Source of the DNA: Isochrysis galbana
Lineage: Eukaryota; Haptophyta; Isochrysidales; Isochrysidaceae
Direction: 5' to 3'
Length of the DNA: 64,000 bases
Assembly: GCA_018136815.1 (NCBI GenBank)
Contig: CM030933.1
Span: 1,178,001 to 1,242,000, forward strand
Shown here: positions 9,370-19,985 of the stretch, piece by piece
Position numbering within the stretch: position 1 is the stretch's first letter
Layout of the letters: the number at the start of each line of letters is the position of its first letter
Translations under genes and position numbers: made by a program
Notes under the pieces: model-generated
Told to the model about the DNA's origin: nothing
The model's input: only the letters and a program-made list of their open reading frames with translations
The model's database searches: none

Positions 9370-10116
9370 CTACGATAGCTTCAGCAACCTTTCTTGCCAC
9401 GACTTTCCGCGTGGCACCAGCTGGACCCACCTTTGTAAGTCGAGTCCTTCTTCCATGGCCTCTACTGCCGCCACGGGATCAGAAACAATTGCATTGGCTG
9501 CATCATCTAATTTGAGGTGCACCTCGAGGACATTGGCAGTCTCCGGGACCTCAGCCTCAAGAAGGCGCTCGGGCCACTCAATGAGCGAAACACATTCAGC
9601 AAAAACATGGGGCAGATCGACCAGCTGACCAACCTTGCCTTCGGGGAGCCGCCAAAGGTCCATGTGGTGTACTGTAACTCCAGGCTGCATAGACGTCCCC
9701 AGCTCGTCTGGGTAGGTGTTGTCTATAAGGTAAGATGGAGAGGCCACATGCAAATCATCTGGAGCGCCAAGCCATGCTTTAATGAATCCTTGAGCGAAGC
9801 ACGTTTTACCCGATCCGTAGCCGCCGTACAGCAAGAGGGCGTCGCCCGCACAAGATAGAGCAGCGAGCTGAGCGCCAAGCTCCTGTGTGTTGCTTGCAGT
9901 GGGCAGAGGGCGCCATCGCTCGTCGGTTGCGGTGGACATGGTGTGATGTAGTATTCCACGATGCGATGCAGGCCGCACCGCGAGGAGCGCTGGCAGCCAC
10001 AATCGGCCAGTTTGGCATTGGATCCGTGCGGCGCACCGCATGGATGCCTCCCGTATGCACGCAGGGCCTCGCTGATTCGACACAAGTTCACAGTCTCTAG
10101 GTGAGAAGTACCTCAT
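9370..10116 (-). CDS. tsaE: TsaE (YjeE) family ATPase for tRNA t6A synthesis
   Basis: 248 aa from the ATG at 10116. A Walker A motif GGYGSGKT (residues 98-105) replaces the usual G-x-L-G-A-G-K-T. It is followed by ASPSYLIDNTYP (family S-P-T-F..Y), VHHMDLWRL (family H-x-D-x-Y-R-L) and SLIEWPERL, the family hallmark. Bacterial TsaE drives the TsaB-TsaD complex that makes N6-threonylcarbamoyladenosine on ANN-decoding tRNAs; in eukaryotes it belongs to the organelle pathway. Typical TsaE is about 150 aa. The first 60-70 residues here are a basic extension that could be an organelle-targeting peptide, or translation could start at M60. A C-terminal 50-residue extension has no known domain. Confidence 0.85.
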   Translation of the reverse strand: MRYFSPRDCELVSNQRGPACIREASMRCAARIQCQTGRLWLPALLAVRPASHRGILHHTMSTATDERWRPLPTASNTQELGAQLAALSCAGDALLLYGGYGSGKTCFAQGFIKAWLGAPDDLHVASPSYLIDNTYPDELGTSMQPGVTVHHMDLWRLPEGKVGQLVDLPHVFAECVSLIEWPERLLEAEVPETANVLEVHLKLDDAANAIVSDPVAAVEAMEEGLDLQRWVQLVPRGKSWQERLLKLS

Positions 10117-11044
10117 TTATAGAGTAGGATAATGTTAATTCTCCTCTAGGCACACAGGCATACGCACAGCCTAAGAATGGGTGAGAGGGGTGAGAGAGCG
10201 AAATCCGAAAGGAATAGATAGACAAGATCCGCGCGGTGCTGACGGGGGCTACTGTGAAACCTTCCATTCACATTTAAAAAACATCTGAAGATTCTGGGCT
10301 CGACACCTACTAGCTACTAGCTACTAGCTACTAGTCCTTTCATTTTCATGCTACATTCACACTAGCTGTGGTCCCCCTCTCTTCTATTTCTATTTGGGTG
10401 GATGAGAAATGCATTTTAAACTTTCACCAACACCGCTCACCCCTCACCCACCGTCCTCGTCGGAACACAGATGTGTAGAAAGGAAGAAGCCCTAAGAGTC
10501 TAAGAGTATGGCTGCGATCAAGCGTCCTAAGAATAAGAATAGAGAAGTCCTCGCCAGATAGAGATAGAAGAGTAAGATCTTCAACAGAGTAAGTAATATG
10601 GTCGAGCGGCCAGCCGAGGAGTGCATAAGCACATAAGCAGCTGCTGGCATCTCGCATCTCGCGCACCTTGCACCTTGGCGGATATCCGGTGACAAGTGAC
10701 AGACTGAGGCGAGTGGGAGTGGGCGTCAGACGTCAGCACAGTCCCAATACCCGATGCGCCAATTTGAAAACAAAAAAATCTGAAGATTCAGGGCTACAAC
10801 TACAACACCAACTATTGTTCGATGCGCCAATTTGAGGCGCTCGTCGTTCTTGAGCTTTGAGCACCTGTTGGTTTGCATCCCCAACAACATAGTCGTGAGA
10901 GACGCCTTTTGGGTTTTTGCAGCTGCTTCGCACACGGTATTATTGCGCGTTGCAAGCGAGAACGCCAGAACAAAAACCCGGGAACGGCACTATTTATTGC
11001 CGTTTCATGTTATTGCTGCCTTCTCGCCGACGCCATTGGCGCGG
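10117..11044. other. Divergent intergenic region TsaE/RTEL1, no gene seen
   Basis: Contains four tandem CTACTAG units at about 10307-10336 and the direct repeat GATGCGCCAATTTGA at about 10752 and 10819. A TGAAGATTC element occurs at about 10285 and 10782. No protein or structured RNA is recognised. Confidence 0.45.
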
Positions 11045-11165
11045 TAGTACGCCGCCGCCGCACGGATGTCGGCAGTACGCCGCCGCCGCACGGATGTCGG
11101 CAGTACGCCGCCGCCGCGCCGCCGCACGGATGTCGGCAGTACGCGGCTGCCGCACGGATGTCGGC
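11045..11165 (+). repeat. GC-rich minisatellite, about 28-bp unit, four copies
   Basis: The unit GTACGCCGCCGCCGCACGGA followed by TGTCGGCA repeats four times, with one copy carrying an additional CCGCCG and the last copy changed to GTACGCGGCTGCCGC. It lies about 420-540 bp upstream of the RTEL1 start. Open frames through it are not regarded as genes. Confidence 0.9.
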
Positions 11166-11588
11166 GAGGCGCGCAACGCGTTCCTCTGCACGGGCGTCAC
11201 GGGCCTGAACTGTCCACTGCCCTTCGGCCGCGCTCCGGCGCATTAGAGCTTTAGGTTGGGCTCTGGGGGCGGCCATGGGAAGGGGGCGGGCTTATCGGCT
11301 TATCCACGAGGCGAGCGCGCCCACGAAGCGGGAGCCTCTATGTCTATGTAGGTTCATTCGAAGAGTAAGTGAACATATTAATTTTAGAATGCCAGTTTCC
11401 CGCGTCTGCGCCTCTCTTTCCCCCTCTGAGTAGGCCGCGGAGCGCTCCTCCGCTCCCGGCCTCTTCCGGCTCCTTCCCCTCCCATCGAAGCCCTCGTTCT
11501 GCTTCCTTCCCGCCACTTCCCGGCACCCTACCACGATAGATAAGTCGAACTAGCCCTACGCGAGCGCCCCTCGTCGCGCCGCGCGCCG

Positions 11589-14500
11589 ATGCCCACGTAT
11601 GAGATCGCAGGCGTTCCGATTGACTTCCCGTTCGAGGCATATGAGGTGCAGCTTGTCTACATGGAGAAGGTGGTGCTGGCGCTCGAGCGCGGCGAGCATG
11701 CGCTGCTTGAGAGCCCCACTGGTACGGGCAAGACTTTGTGCCTACTCTGCGCCGCGTTAGGATGGAGAAAGCATCAGGTCGAGAAAATGAAGGCAACTGT
11801 GTTTCCCTCAAACCGCGTTGCCGGGCAGCAGGCTCATGCACCGATTCAGCTAGACAACAGGAAGCTGCCTCGGATTATCTACACTTCGCGCACTCACTCA
11901 CAATTGAAGCAAGTGGTGAAGCAGCTTCGGATGACATCTTATCGGCCCATCGTGTGCGTCATTGGCTCTCGAGAGCAGGTGTGAACATAATTGCGCAGCG
12001 GGGAGCGGCCAGGAATCACATGGCACAGAGATTTCACTTTCGTCCGGGAGAGGGAGCGAAGCTGCCGTACGACCCGTCTTCCTTGCTGTGTGCAGATGTG
12101 TGTCCACCCAGATGTCTCTAAGAAGCATGGCGTTGACCAGATCGCCACATGTCAAGCCGTGGTGGCTTCCAAGGAGTGCCGCTTCAACAACGAGCTGGAG
12201 AGGCGCAAGAACCCAGGGAGAAGCAAGAGAGGCCAGACCGCTGGGATTACACACCCCGATCAGTATCTCGAAGAAACTTCTCGTATCCTGCCCGACATCG
12301 AGGACTTTGTCACCCACGCTCAGACGGAAGGCGTGTGTCCATTCCACTGGGCTCGAGAGCTTAAAGATTCGGTGGATGTACTTTTGATGCCCTACAACTT
12401 TTTGGCGGATAGGGCCATGCGCGAGGGGATTCGCCTCAAAGTCGATGGCGATGTTCTCATTTTCGACGAGGTACGGCGTGGTACCTATGCACCACCAATT
12501 ACACATCTCCACAACTTGACAGCCACTGTTCGTGGATGGCCTGTTCTGCCACTGGAAGTCCTTGTGACAGAGTAGCCCAAAAGCCGATCAACAAAGAGGG
12601 TACTATCTGCAGTCTGTCCCCCACTGGCCCATCGCCAGCTTCGTCCATTAGCGTCCACCGGCTTCTTCCACCAACATCAATCAACATGCGGAGTTCCTTC
12701 TGCAGACGCATGCTCTACACATTGAGATCGCGGTCGTGCCACTCTCCGACTTTCCGCCTTGTCCTCCAGGCACACAACGTGGAGAGGGTATTTGCCGAGG
12801 CGTCTTCATTCGAGATGAACGCACTCGACTTTGCGGGAATCGCCCGTGATATCGATGCTGCAATAAGACATCAGCGCGACGCGACGACTCTTAACGACGA
12901 CGCGCTTTCAATTGTGCCGGGGGATGGTGACCGGCAGGAAGTCGAGTCGAGCGGTCTTGTGGGCAACCTACTGCACGTCAAGAATGCCGTTCTTGATCTC
13001 GAAGCGCTTCTGTATGAGCTGAGCCTGACGCAACCCAGAAGGGGTGGAGATCCTCGATATTCCGGTGATGGGCATGCTATGAGAGGATTGCTCGACAAGG
13101 TGTTGTGAGCCACGCAGCGAGTTGTGGCTGCGCCAATAGTATGAGACGGCTGCCCTACTGCCTTGTGTTGCGGCATCGTTATCTCTCTTCACTATTGCGC
13201 CATGGACCTGCCTAGTTATGCTGCAGACGCTCATTCCCTTCTTTGAGCACTCGGCACACTCTTGACATGCCATGTGCACCGTCTTGCAGGCCAACATCAC
13301 GAACGAGAGCCTTCCCTTCTTCCTTACCACCTGCAACTCGGCCATCAAAAGTCGCATGGAGTCAACGAGCTATGCCATCGGCGGGTCCTCGGCGCACTAT
13401 TTGCGCAAATTTGCAGAGTGTCTACAGATCGTCTTTGATGGTGATCTAAACCCTTCTGAATTTACTGTTTGTGTCATGGAGTCAGCAGACAGCAGCACAG
13501 TAAGTGGCGACGTCGCAAGCTCTCGAAAAGCGAGTGCCTCTTCCAACCACCGTGAGGCACCTGCTCGCGTTCTCGGCTATTGGTGTCAAAACCCAGGTGT
13601 CGCGATGCGTGCACTTGTCAAAACAGGAGTGCGCTCGGTCGTCCTCACATCCGGGACGCTCTCGCCGCTCTCATCGTTTGCGCTCGAATTGGGAATCCCA
13701 TTTGCTCATCAACTGGAGAACCCGCATGTGATATCGCCAAGGCAGATTATGGTCGGTGTATTGCCGAAGGTGAGTGAGTTCCTTGCATATGATGATGCCC
13801 CCCCCCCCCCCCCAGCCCTCTGGGTCTCATAGCCGGACGTATGAGCTCATGCATGAGTCCAATCCAGCCTACCCCTTCCATCTATCCGAATGCTGGAATG
13901 CCGAACCACTGCGCTCGCACCCTCGGCGACAGGGCCCCAGTGGCGTGGAACTTACCTCGACGTATCAGCATCGCGAGTCGGACGCGTACAAGTGCGAGTT
14001 GGGCAGCACGCTAGCCAACGTTGCCCGTCTCGTACCGCAAGGTGTCTTGGTCTTCTTCTCCTCTTACGCAGCGCTCAAGAGCGCATACGAGCGCTGGGCT
14101 CGATCCGGGGCAGATGGTTCACCTTCGATTCTCCAGAGGCTCATGAAGCACAAGCATGTCATAATGGAGCCACGCTCAGCGTCCGATGTGGCAACTGCTA
14201 TTGCCGCCTTCAAAGAGCACGTGGCAGCCTCAGAGCGCACCGGCGCCGGAGGAGCAATCCTACTAGCAGTCTGCCGCGGCCGGCTTTCCGAAGGTGTGGA
14301 TTTTTCCGATTCTGCATGTCGGGCAGTGATCATCGCTGGCTTGCCTTTGCCACCAATGTACGATGCTAAGGTGCAACTCAAGCGCGAATATTTGGAACGA
14401 TGTGCACGTCAGAGCGACGGGACAAGGGCACGGCTAGGCGGCGATGAATGGTACGATCAGCAAGCGATGCGTGCCATCAACCAAGCCATCGGACGTGTGA

Positions 14501-15801
14501 TTCGTCATGTAGCTGACTACGGAGCGGTGCTCTTGTGCGAGTCGCGTTTCCGACGGCCGAGGTACATCTCGTCGCTCTCCGTGTGGTTGCGCCCGCACGT
14601 CCGACAATTCGAACAATTCGGCCAAGCGAGTGTTGCGCTTCCCCGCTTTTACCGCGCCGCTGCAGAAGATGGCGAGGCAAAGCGGCGTGAGCAGCTGGCG
14701 CGCGCACCAGCCGTTATTGTGCCGCCGCCGCGACCTATTCGCTCGACTGCGCAGAATTGTGCGGAGCGGCCGTATTTGCCTCCCGCTACCATGCTGCCCG
14801 CCGCCCCGCCGCCATCACTACTCAAGGTGTTGGAGGCAGCAAAGGGTACCGCTAAAGATGATCCTCAGGAGAAGGACACCCAACTCTTCTTGCCGAACCC
14901 GCCGAGAGGAGCATCGGCGGGACAATGCACGGCACTTGCAGCACATGAACAGGTGAGCGCACAGTTGCCGGTTGGAATGGCGAATGGAACACCTACAAAG
15001 AAGCCACGCGTCGGCATAGAAGACGGCATGCGTGCTAAGACAGCGCCGGCGGAACATTCAAGGGAGTCGGCCTCAACAGCGTCAACGGACTTGGGTCCGC
15101 AAGGGACGCTGTCGGACGGTTCGGCACCAAAGGCGAGGGAATTGCTGGCCATGGCGCAAACTGTAATGAGCAAAAGCGAGTATGACGAATACATCCAAAT
15201 GTTGCGCTACGTGCGCGAACTGAAGCGGGCGGGTGCGGATGTTGCAGAAGGCGGTATCGCTTCGGTCAAGACACAAGCCGCTGCGCTCTTTGTGAGGGGC
15301 AAACATCGCGAGGTCGCTAGCAAGACCTTGCGTTTCATCCCGCCTGAGTTTCGCTCTGAGCTACAGTGCGCGTTTATGCCAACACCGCCTCGCCCCATCG
15401 AGTCGAGCCTTGGCGCGCTCCAAGCGAAGATGAGGAAGCATAAAGGAGCCGCTGAGCAAGACACCTGTCTTGCGGGCGCCAAAGACTTCATGCAGAAATG
15501 TCAAGCTGCGTTTTGTGATGCTGATGAGTTTGCTGCATTCAAGGAGGAGATGTCGAAGCTCTTGTTAGAGCTCAAGCGGGCAGGAGCACCACGGGACGCT
15601 TGCTGCCTGAGCTCAAGAGCAAATACCACCTCGTCCGCATGGGCGGGAGAGGTGAAGGACATCTTGCTGCAAATCAACGGAGTGTTTAAAGATCGCCGCC
15701 TGAGCCAATCTTTGCTGAGAGAATTTGGTCGCTTCATCCCAATCGCACACAAGGAGCTGTGGACGGCTATAATCGAGGGAAAGCCGACGAGCTTAGCCTG
15801 A
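11589..15801 (+). CDS. RTEL1: RTEL1-type DEAH DNA helicase (regulator of telomere elongation helicase)
   Basis: Five exons join in phase 0: 11589-11978, 12096-12470, 12770-13099, 13290-13769, 13933-15801, giving 1147 aa. The start [15 protein letters not shown] matches RTEL1 rather than other XPD-family helicases. Walker A SPTGTGKT is at 42-49. Four cysteines at 132, 149, 158 and 211 fit the Fe-S cluster. DEAH is split across the exon 2/3 junction (254-257). Later motifs include [27 protein letters not shown] and QAIGRVIRH. After a linker, two harmonin-N-like helical domains appear at about 928-1010 and 1040-1147; the second carries a 20-residue insert. RTEL1 unwinds D-loops, T-loops and G-quadruplexes in the nucleus. 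No C-terminal RING or PIP box is seen. Intron 4 carries a C16 run. Confidence 0.93.
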
Positions 15802-16030
15802 TTGCAAGCGATGCGCATGACTGCGCTCTAACATTGCTTTTAGACGTGTGTCCTAGCATGGTCTCTCTAATCGGGCTTAAATACGAAAGTATTTCCGTAG
15901 GAGTAGCCGTCCTAGCATAGCCTTTCAGCCGTGTCGAAAGCGAAGTATTGTTATCGTTGCTTGAGCTTGAGCCCGATCCTCCCGCCTCCCGATCACGTAA
16001 TGGCCGTAGCCCTAACCTCAACCGCTTGCA
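15802..16030. other. 3' flank of RTEL1
   Basis: No gene or repeat recognised. Confidence 0.4.
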
Positions 16031-16350
16031 CAACTAAGTTTATACTTGGTTCACGCATAGCGGGGCACGAGCCGCCCCCTCTCTCCACTCCTCCCCAGCC
16101 GTGGGGAGGGAACCACTCATCCTCCTGGCATGCCTGATGGCTTGCCAAGAGCAGCGCCCCACTGCCCTGCTCGACCCACTCTCTCACTGACAGGCACGCC
16201 TGGTTCGCTCGTCCTGACCCCTCGTGGCCAGCCCATGGCTCCAACCCCCCCTCCCCCCTGGTCGACAGGCAGACAGGTGCAGCGTGGGGGCCCCTGGGGC
16301 TCGGGAGAGGCAGGGGAGGCCAGGGCCCAGCCCCCGCCTCAGAGGGTGCA
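16031..16350 (+). repeat. R2 repeat copy
   Basis: CAACTAAGTTTATACTTGG palindrome at the left end, then CACCACTCATCCTCC-like, GCATGCCTGATGGCTTGCCA, CTCGTGGCCAGCCCATGG and GGCAGGGGAGGCCAGGGCCC. Colinear with 5704-6020. The sequence after GGCCCAGCCCC here shows what the hAT target looked like before insertion. Confidence 0.65.
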
Positions 16351-17105
16351 AGGGTGCAACCTCAGGTCAAGTTCTAGTATTTCTTTCGCCGAATTCAGTT
16401 GCATTCTTCAACTCGGGTGGTCGATCGTCCAAGTTGAGGCGCAAAAAATAGACGGGAGGAGTGCTTCATCGTAGCTCGGGGTTTATGAAAGTCACTTTCT
16501 CAAGTTAGTCTATCGACACCAAAGCTCTCCAATCGTCAATCGTCATCTTTCAGTGATACTACTGCTTTTTCTGCAAGACTCCTTATTTTTTGAATCTCAA
16601 GAATTAGATCATTTTCAAAAGCAACACTATCTGCATCTGTGAGTTAATCTTCTTTTTTATAATTAATCTTTGCATGATATTACCTAGCTTCTAGCTTACC
16701 GATGCAAACTGACAAATACATTGCGGCTTCTTCGGGAGTAGTCATTTTTAAATATATGTCATAAAATATTTTCCTGGACGCCAGTGCCGCGAAGAGGAGG
16801 TATGTGGCGCAAGGTCCTGAAGCGCATGGGGTCGCCTCGCAGTATCGGGGAGATGGTGCGGGCGCGCGGCTGCGTGAGTGGCGGCGAAAAGCGAAAAGGC
16901 GAGGTCATCTTGCACCCCCCAACTTCCGCCGCGCCTCTCGCCGCTTCCCTTCCGTCCCTTCTGTTCCCATCTGAGGCAGTGGTAACCTCGGATCCTTCAG
17001 TGCGTTGAGGGCTGCGCAGATGACGTCTTGCCTTCAGCAGGCAGGCGATCAATCTCGGGCGGCCGACGAGTGGGACGGATCAATAAGGAATCCGGTGTGA
17101 TGAAT
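16351..17105. other. Gene-free stretch, part AT-rich
   Basis: 16480-16770 is AT-rich against its surroundings and 16780-17000 is GC-rich with a short unrecognised open frame on each strand. GAATACTCCGTTTCAAA at 17102-17118 also occurs at 22316, where it starts an R3 repeat. No function is assigned. Confidence 0.4.
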
Positions 17106-17118
17106 ACTCCGTTTCAAA

Positions 17119-18135
17119 TTAATTAACTTCTTAATATTCTCACCGCACACGCGGCCGTGGACCCTCTACTTTCTACTCACGCAGCAAAACTTTCTACACC
17201 CCCTCTCTCCCGGCCCTTTCCCCCCCGCCATCAGGCGACTCCCCCCGTGCACTACTAGGGGGATAGGGGAAAACGGATAAAGGTACCCAGCTTTCTAGGA
17301 CCCGTCCTAGAAACTAGGACGGACTTTGCTAGGTGAGAACATGAGCATACCATGTTATTTTGTCCCAAACCTTGGCTATTGAGTTACCACATGCATGTCC
17401 TCATTAAATGTTCCAAGTGTACCTAGGCACCATTCCCTCAGCAACACCAAGTTTTGTGACGCGTCTGCGGGTCACCTGGTCGGAATTGCTGCTTGTCCTA
17501 GAAACGGGAGAAATGGCTGATACCACCCAATGGGGAGCTCTTCTACCCATGGTCCCCAGGAGATGAAATGTTGCTTTGACTGCCCTCTTTGAGACCTTCA
17601 GTGACCACCAAGCTTGGTTTTGTCATCTAAGTGTCCAATCCGCTAGCTAGCCTACTGCTCCAAAAGGTCTAAAATAAAACTCCTCTGGTGCGAGCGGACG
17701 CCCGAGTGCAGCACCGCATGCTGAATGTGGTAGCAAAAGTAAGCGAAGACAAGCTCCGCAGAGTTGGTCATGGGGAGAGCTAAGGTTGAATGGGTTGTGG
17801 AGATGGTTTGCTCCAGGTGATGGGATGTCTCATAAGCTCACCATGGGCTACAATGGAGGCATGATCGGCAGAGTCCTAGAAATCCAAGAATTTTCTAGGA
17901 CGTGGTCCTAGTTTCTAGGACGGAATTTTTTGTCCGAAAAGGGCTTAGATATGGTCGGTGGCCCGCGCCCCCCCCCGGTGATCCGTTCCCCTCTTCCTCC
18001 TATGCCTACCGGGCTGGCGGCGTCCTCAGTCCCGACTTCTCCTGTAAACAGGTGCGGGACTTGCATATTTTCCGGTGAGCGGAGCCCTCGCTCCGCCCAC
18101 CCCCTTCTCCGCGCTCTCTCTCCGCTCGTTCCTAT
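17119..18135 (-). mobile_element. R1 SINE-like repeat, reverse copy, split by a 663-bp insertion
   Basis: In reverse, the 3' tail (about 17122-17145), the GGCCCTTTCCC..CCATCAGGCGACTC block and GTGCACTACTAGGGGGATAGGGG match 7570-7735. The remainder (GGGCTTAGATATGGTC, TCCTGTAAACAGGTGCGGGAC, CCACCCCCTTCTCCGCGCTC) resumes at 17941. The two halves are contiguous in the 7.3-7.7 kb copy, which fixes 17274-17936 as a later insertion. Confidence 0.6.
17274..17936. mobile_element. MITE-like insertion rich in CTAGGAC palindromes
   Basis: Ends CGGATAAA and TTTGTCCG are near-inverted, and AAAA on both sides (17270-17273, 17937-17940) is a possible short target duplication. Both subterminal regions carry CGTCCTAGAAACTAGGACGG-type palindromes: one on the left near 17306-17330 and two on the right near 17890-17925. 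The centre has no open frame of note. Boundaries come from comparison with the intact R1 copy. The superfamily is not identified. Confidence 0.6.
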
Positions 18136-18144
18136 CTCGGACAA

Positions 18145-18580
18145 CGTTTCCTCCTGTCAGGCTCACGGCGAGTCGCCGCCGGCGATGCCGTCTTCGATTC
18201 CATTGCCGCCCCTCGATCCCGAGCTTGAGCCGCCCCCTCGTCTCGACTTCACTCGCAGTCCGCCTTTGTCTCCTTCTCGTTCGTCTGCCGCCGTTGAGGT
18301 TGAGCCGCTCTTCGCAAACGGATCCACGTCGAAAGAGTTCGCTCTGTACACCAGGCAGCCTATCACTATCCCCTCGCGATCGAGGGGTACGTTCTCCGTT
18401 CGCCTGCCTCTAGAGGTCATTGAGAGCACTACCCCGACTCCGCCATCCTCGTCGACCGTCTACCGCCTCGTGATGGCCTCGATTCTCCTCCAATGGTCGC
18501 CACTAGCGTCGAAACTCCAACTCCGGAAGGAGAGGTGTTGATCACCGTTTGGAACTTGGCGCCGTTTCTCGTTCTTCGAT
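18145..18580 (+). pseudogene. LTR-retroelement pol fragment (dUTPase-like/pre-RT beta domain), frameshifted
   Basis: One frame gives a Pro-rich stretch, then EFALYTRQPITIPSRSRGTF and SVRLPLEVIE. A different frame then continues DSAILVDRLPPRDGLDS, MVATSVETPTPEGEVLITVW and NLAPF. Together they resemble the beta-barrel segment found before reverse transcriptase in Ty3/gypsy-type pol proteins (T-I-P-P-R-S-R..., V-x-V-x-N-L). The one-base frame change near 18420 and the missing flanking domains mark it as a remnant. Weak, pattern-level evidence. Confidence 0.35.
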
Positions 18581-18925
18581 TCTCGATTCTCGTCGTTCCG
18601 CGTTCTTCGTTTCTCGCTCTCGATTCTCGATTCTTGTCGTTCCGCGTTCTCATCGGTCCTCGATTGTTCGTTGTTCGTAATTCGTAACTTCTCGGTGCGT
18701 CGCTCATCACGTCTTCCGTCTTGGTTCGGCGTTGGGTGCGCGGCTCTCCCTCCATTCGGATTTATTGTTTCATTCGCTCTTCAGATTCATTGTTTCATTC
18801 GCTCTTCGGATTTATTCGCTCTTCGCTCTTGGCTCATTCGGTCTCGTTCAGGATTGCTCTTCTGCCTTTCTCGTGGCTTGCTTGGAGCTCTCCGATGTCC
18901 GTTAGGTTCTCTTCTTTCCTCGCGG

Positions 18926-19015
18926 GGCAGGAGGAAGGGCAGGAGGAAGGGGGCAGGAGGAAGGGGGCAGGAGGAAGGGGGCAGGAGGAAGGGGGCAGGA
19001 GGAAGGGCAGGTCCT
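18926..19015 (+). repeat. Purine-rich minisatellite GGGGGCAGGAGGAAG
   Basis: Six tandem units of 13-15 bp (GGGCAGGAGGAAGGG type). Open frames through it are Gly/Arg-rich artefacts. The preceding 18580-18900 is a TTCGCTCTTCG / TTCTCGATTCTCG-rich stretch without a gene. Confidence 0.9.
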
Positions 19016-19079
19016 TCCGCACTTTTCGCCAAGAAGGAACGGCGTGCAGAAAAAGTTGTTATGCCACTCACACTTTGTT

Positions 19080-19391
19080 CCGCCCGTCCTCCGCGCCCAG
19101 AGTTCCCCCGCGAAAAGAGTGAACGCACGGCGTGCACCTTCCTGGAAGTTGCTATGCGCACGCACGGCGCCCCCGCGGGGGTGCGCCGGTGCACATCGCG
19201 CCGTGCCCACGCACGGCGTGCACATGTGATTGCAAGTCATCACAGGCGCTGTGTAACGAAACATCTCTTATATGGCCAGTTTACGTAGTTGTGGGCCGCA
19301 GGGGCTACACACACGGAACGGGTTGACATGCGCGCGCACGGCGTATCCGCGGGGGGACCGATGCACATCGCGCCGTGCCCATGCACGGTAT
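19080..19391 (+). repeat. R6 repeat, two tandem diverged units
   Basis: Units of about 190 bp carrying GCACGCACGGCG, a CGCGGGGG block, TGCACATCGCGCCGTGCCCA and GTAACGAAAC. Related units occur in reverse at 51727-52060, where both flank an ankyrin ORF. Possibly subterminal repeats of a DNA transposon. Confidence 0.5.
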
Positions 19392-19717
19392 TGACGTGTA
19401 ACGAAACTGTTTTGGCATGGGGCAGGCATCCACTCAGATTTCAGAGGGTACCACTCTGGGAAGGCAGGCTCACAAAATCGATGAGGATGTATGAGTGTTG
19501 ACGCAAAAGGGAGCTTCGGACAGACGAGGTTTGGGGGTTATCCAACCCGACCTCCTCGACATCGGCCATGGGCCACGCTGATTGAGCGCAAAATGCTTCA
19601 ATCGGCCCATGCGCTCGATGCCACACCTCAAGTGGAGGGAGAAGGATCGGCAAGGTTTCTTCTGGACCAGGTGTCTCCGCAGATGCTTGCGCGCACAGAC
19701 GTGTAGCAGAGGAGCCC
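19392..19717. repeat. R4 repeat, about 325 bp, near-identical to 53314-53637
   Basis: From TGACGTGTAACGAAACTG to GCAGAGGAGCCC, this matches 53314-53637 with only a handful of differences seen by eye. The reverse strand has a 70-90 codon open frame in both copies (PLEVWHRAHGPIEAFC, VEEVGLDNPQTSSVR). High identity means recent duplication or transposition. Confidence 0.85.
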
Positions 19718-19874
19718 ATCGTCTAGATGACGTGTGTGTGACTATAATGGGGGGACCCTCTTCGGAGGGGTGAACTCCCTCCAGTGTGACTGAAATCTAG
19801 TTGTGGAATGCCTAGGTGTTTCGTGACGGGTTTTATGCACCGATGTGATTAGCGAAGAAGCTTTGACGGCCTCT

Positions 19875-19985
19875 CTCTCTTATAATTTTAACAAGATCTA
19901 ATGTTAAACAACTACAATACAACTGTGGACATTTGATCGCTCAATTCGACTGATGTCCCACTATTGACGGAACGACACCTTTGTG
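19875..19985 (-). repeat. R5 repeat (possible transposon end)
   Basis: Reverse copy of the block at 51405-51512 and 54381-54448. It contains, in reverse, GTCGTTCCGTCAATAGTGGG, GAGCGATCAAATGTCCACAG and TGTATTGTAGTTGTTTAAC. Confidence 0.7.

Noticed and set aside
11010-11276. Ala/Arg-rich open frames upstream of RTEL1
   Set aside because: They come from the 28-bp GC-rich minisatellite, whose unit gives open frames on both strands.
18145-18580. Housekeeping dUTPase
   Set aside because: Only a weak beta-barrel resemblance, broken frame and a repeat-rich setting; canonical dUTPase motifs 3 to 5 are not seen.
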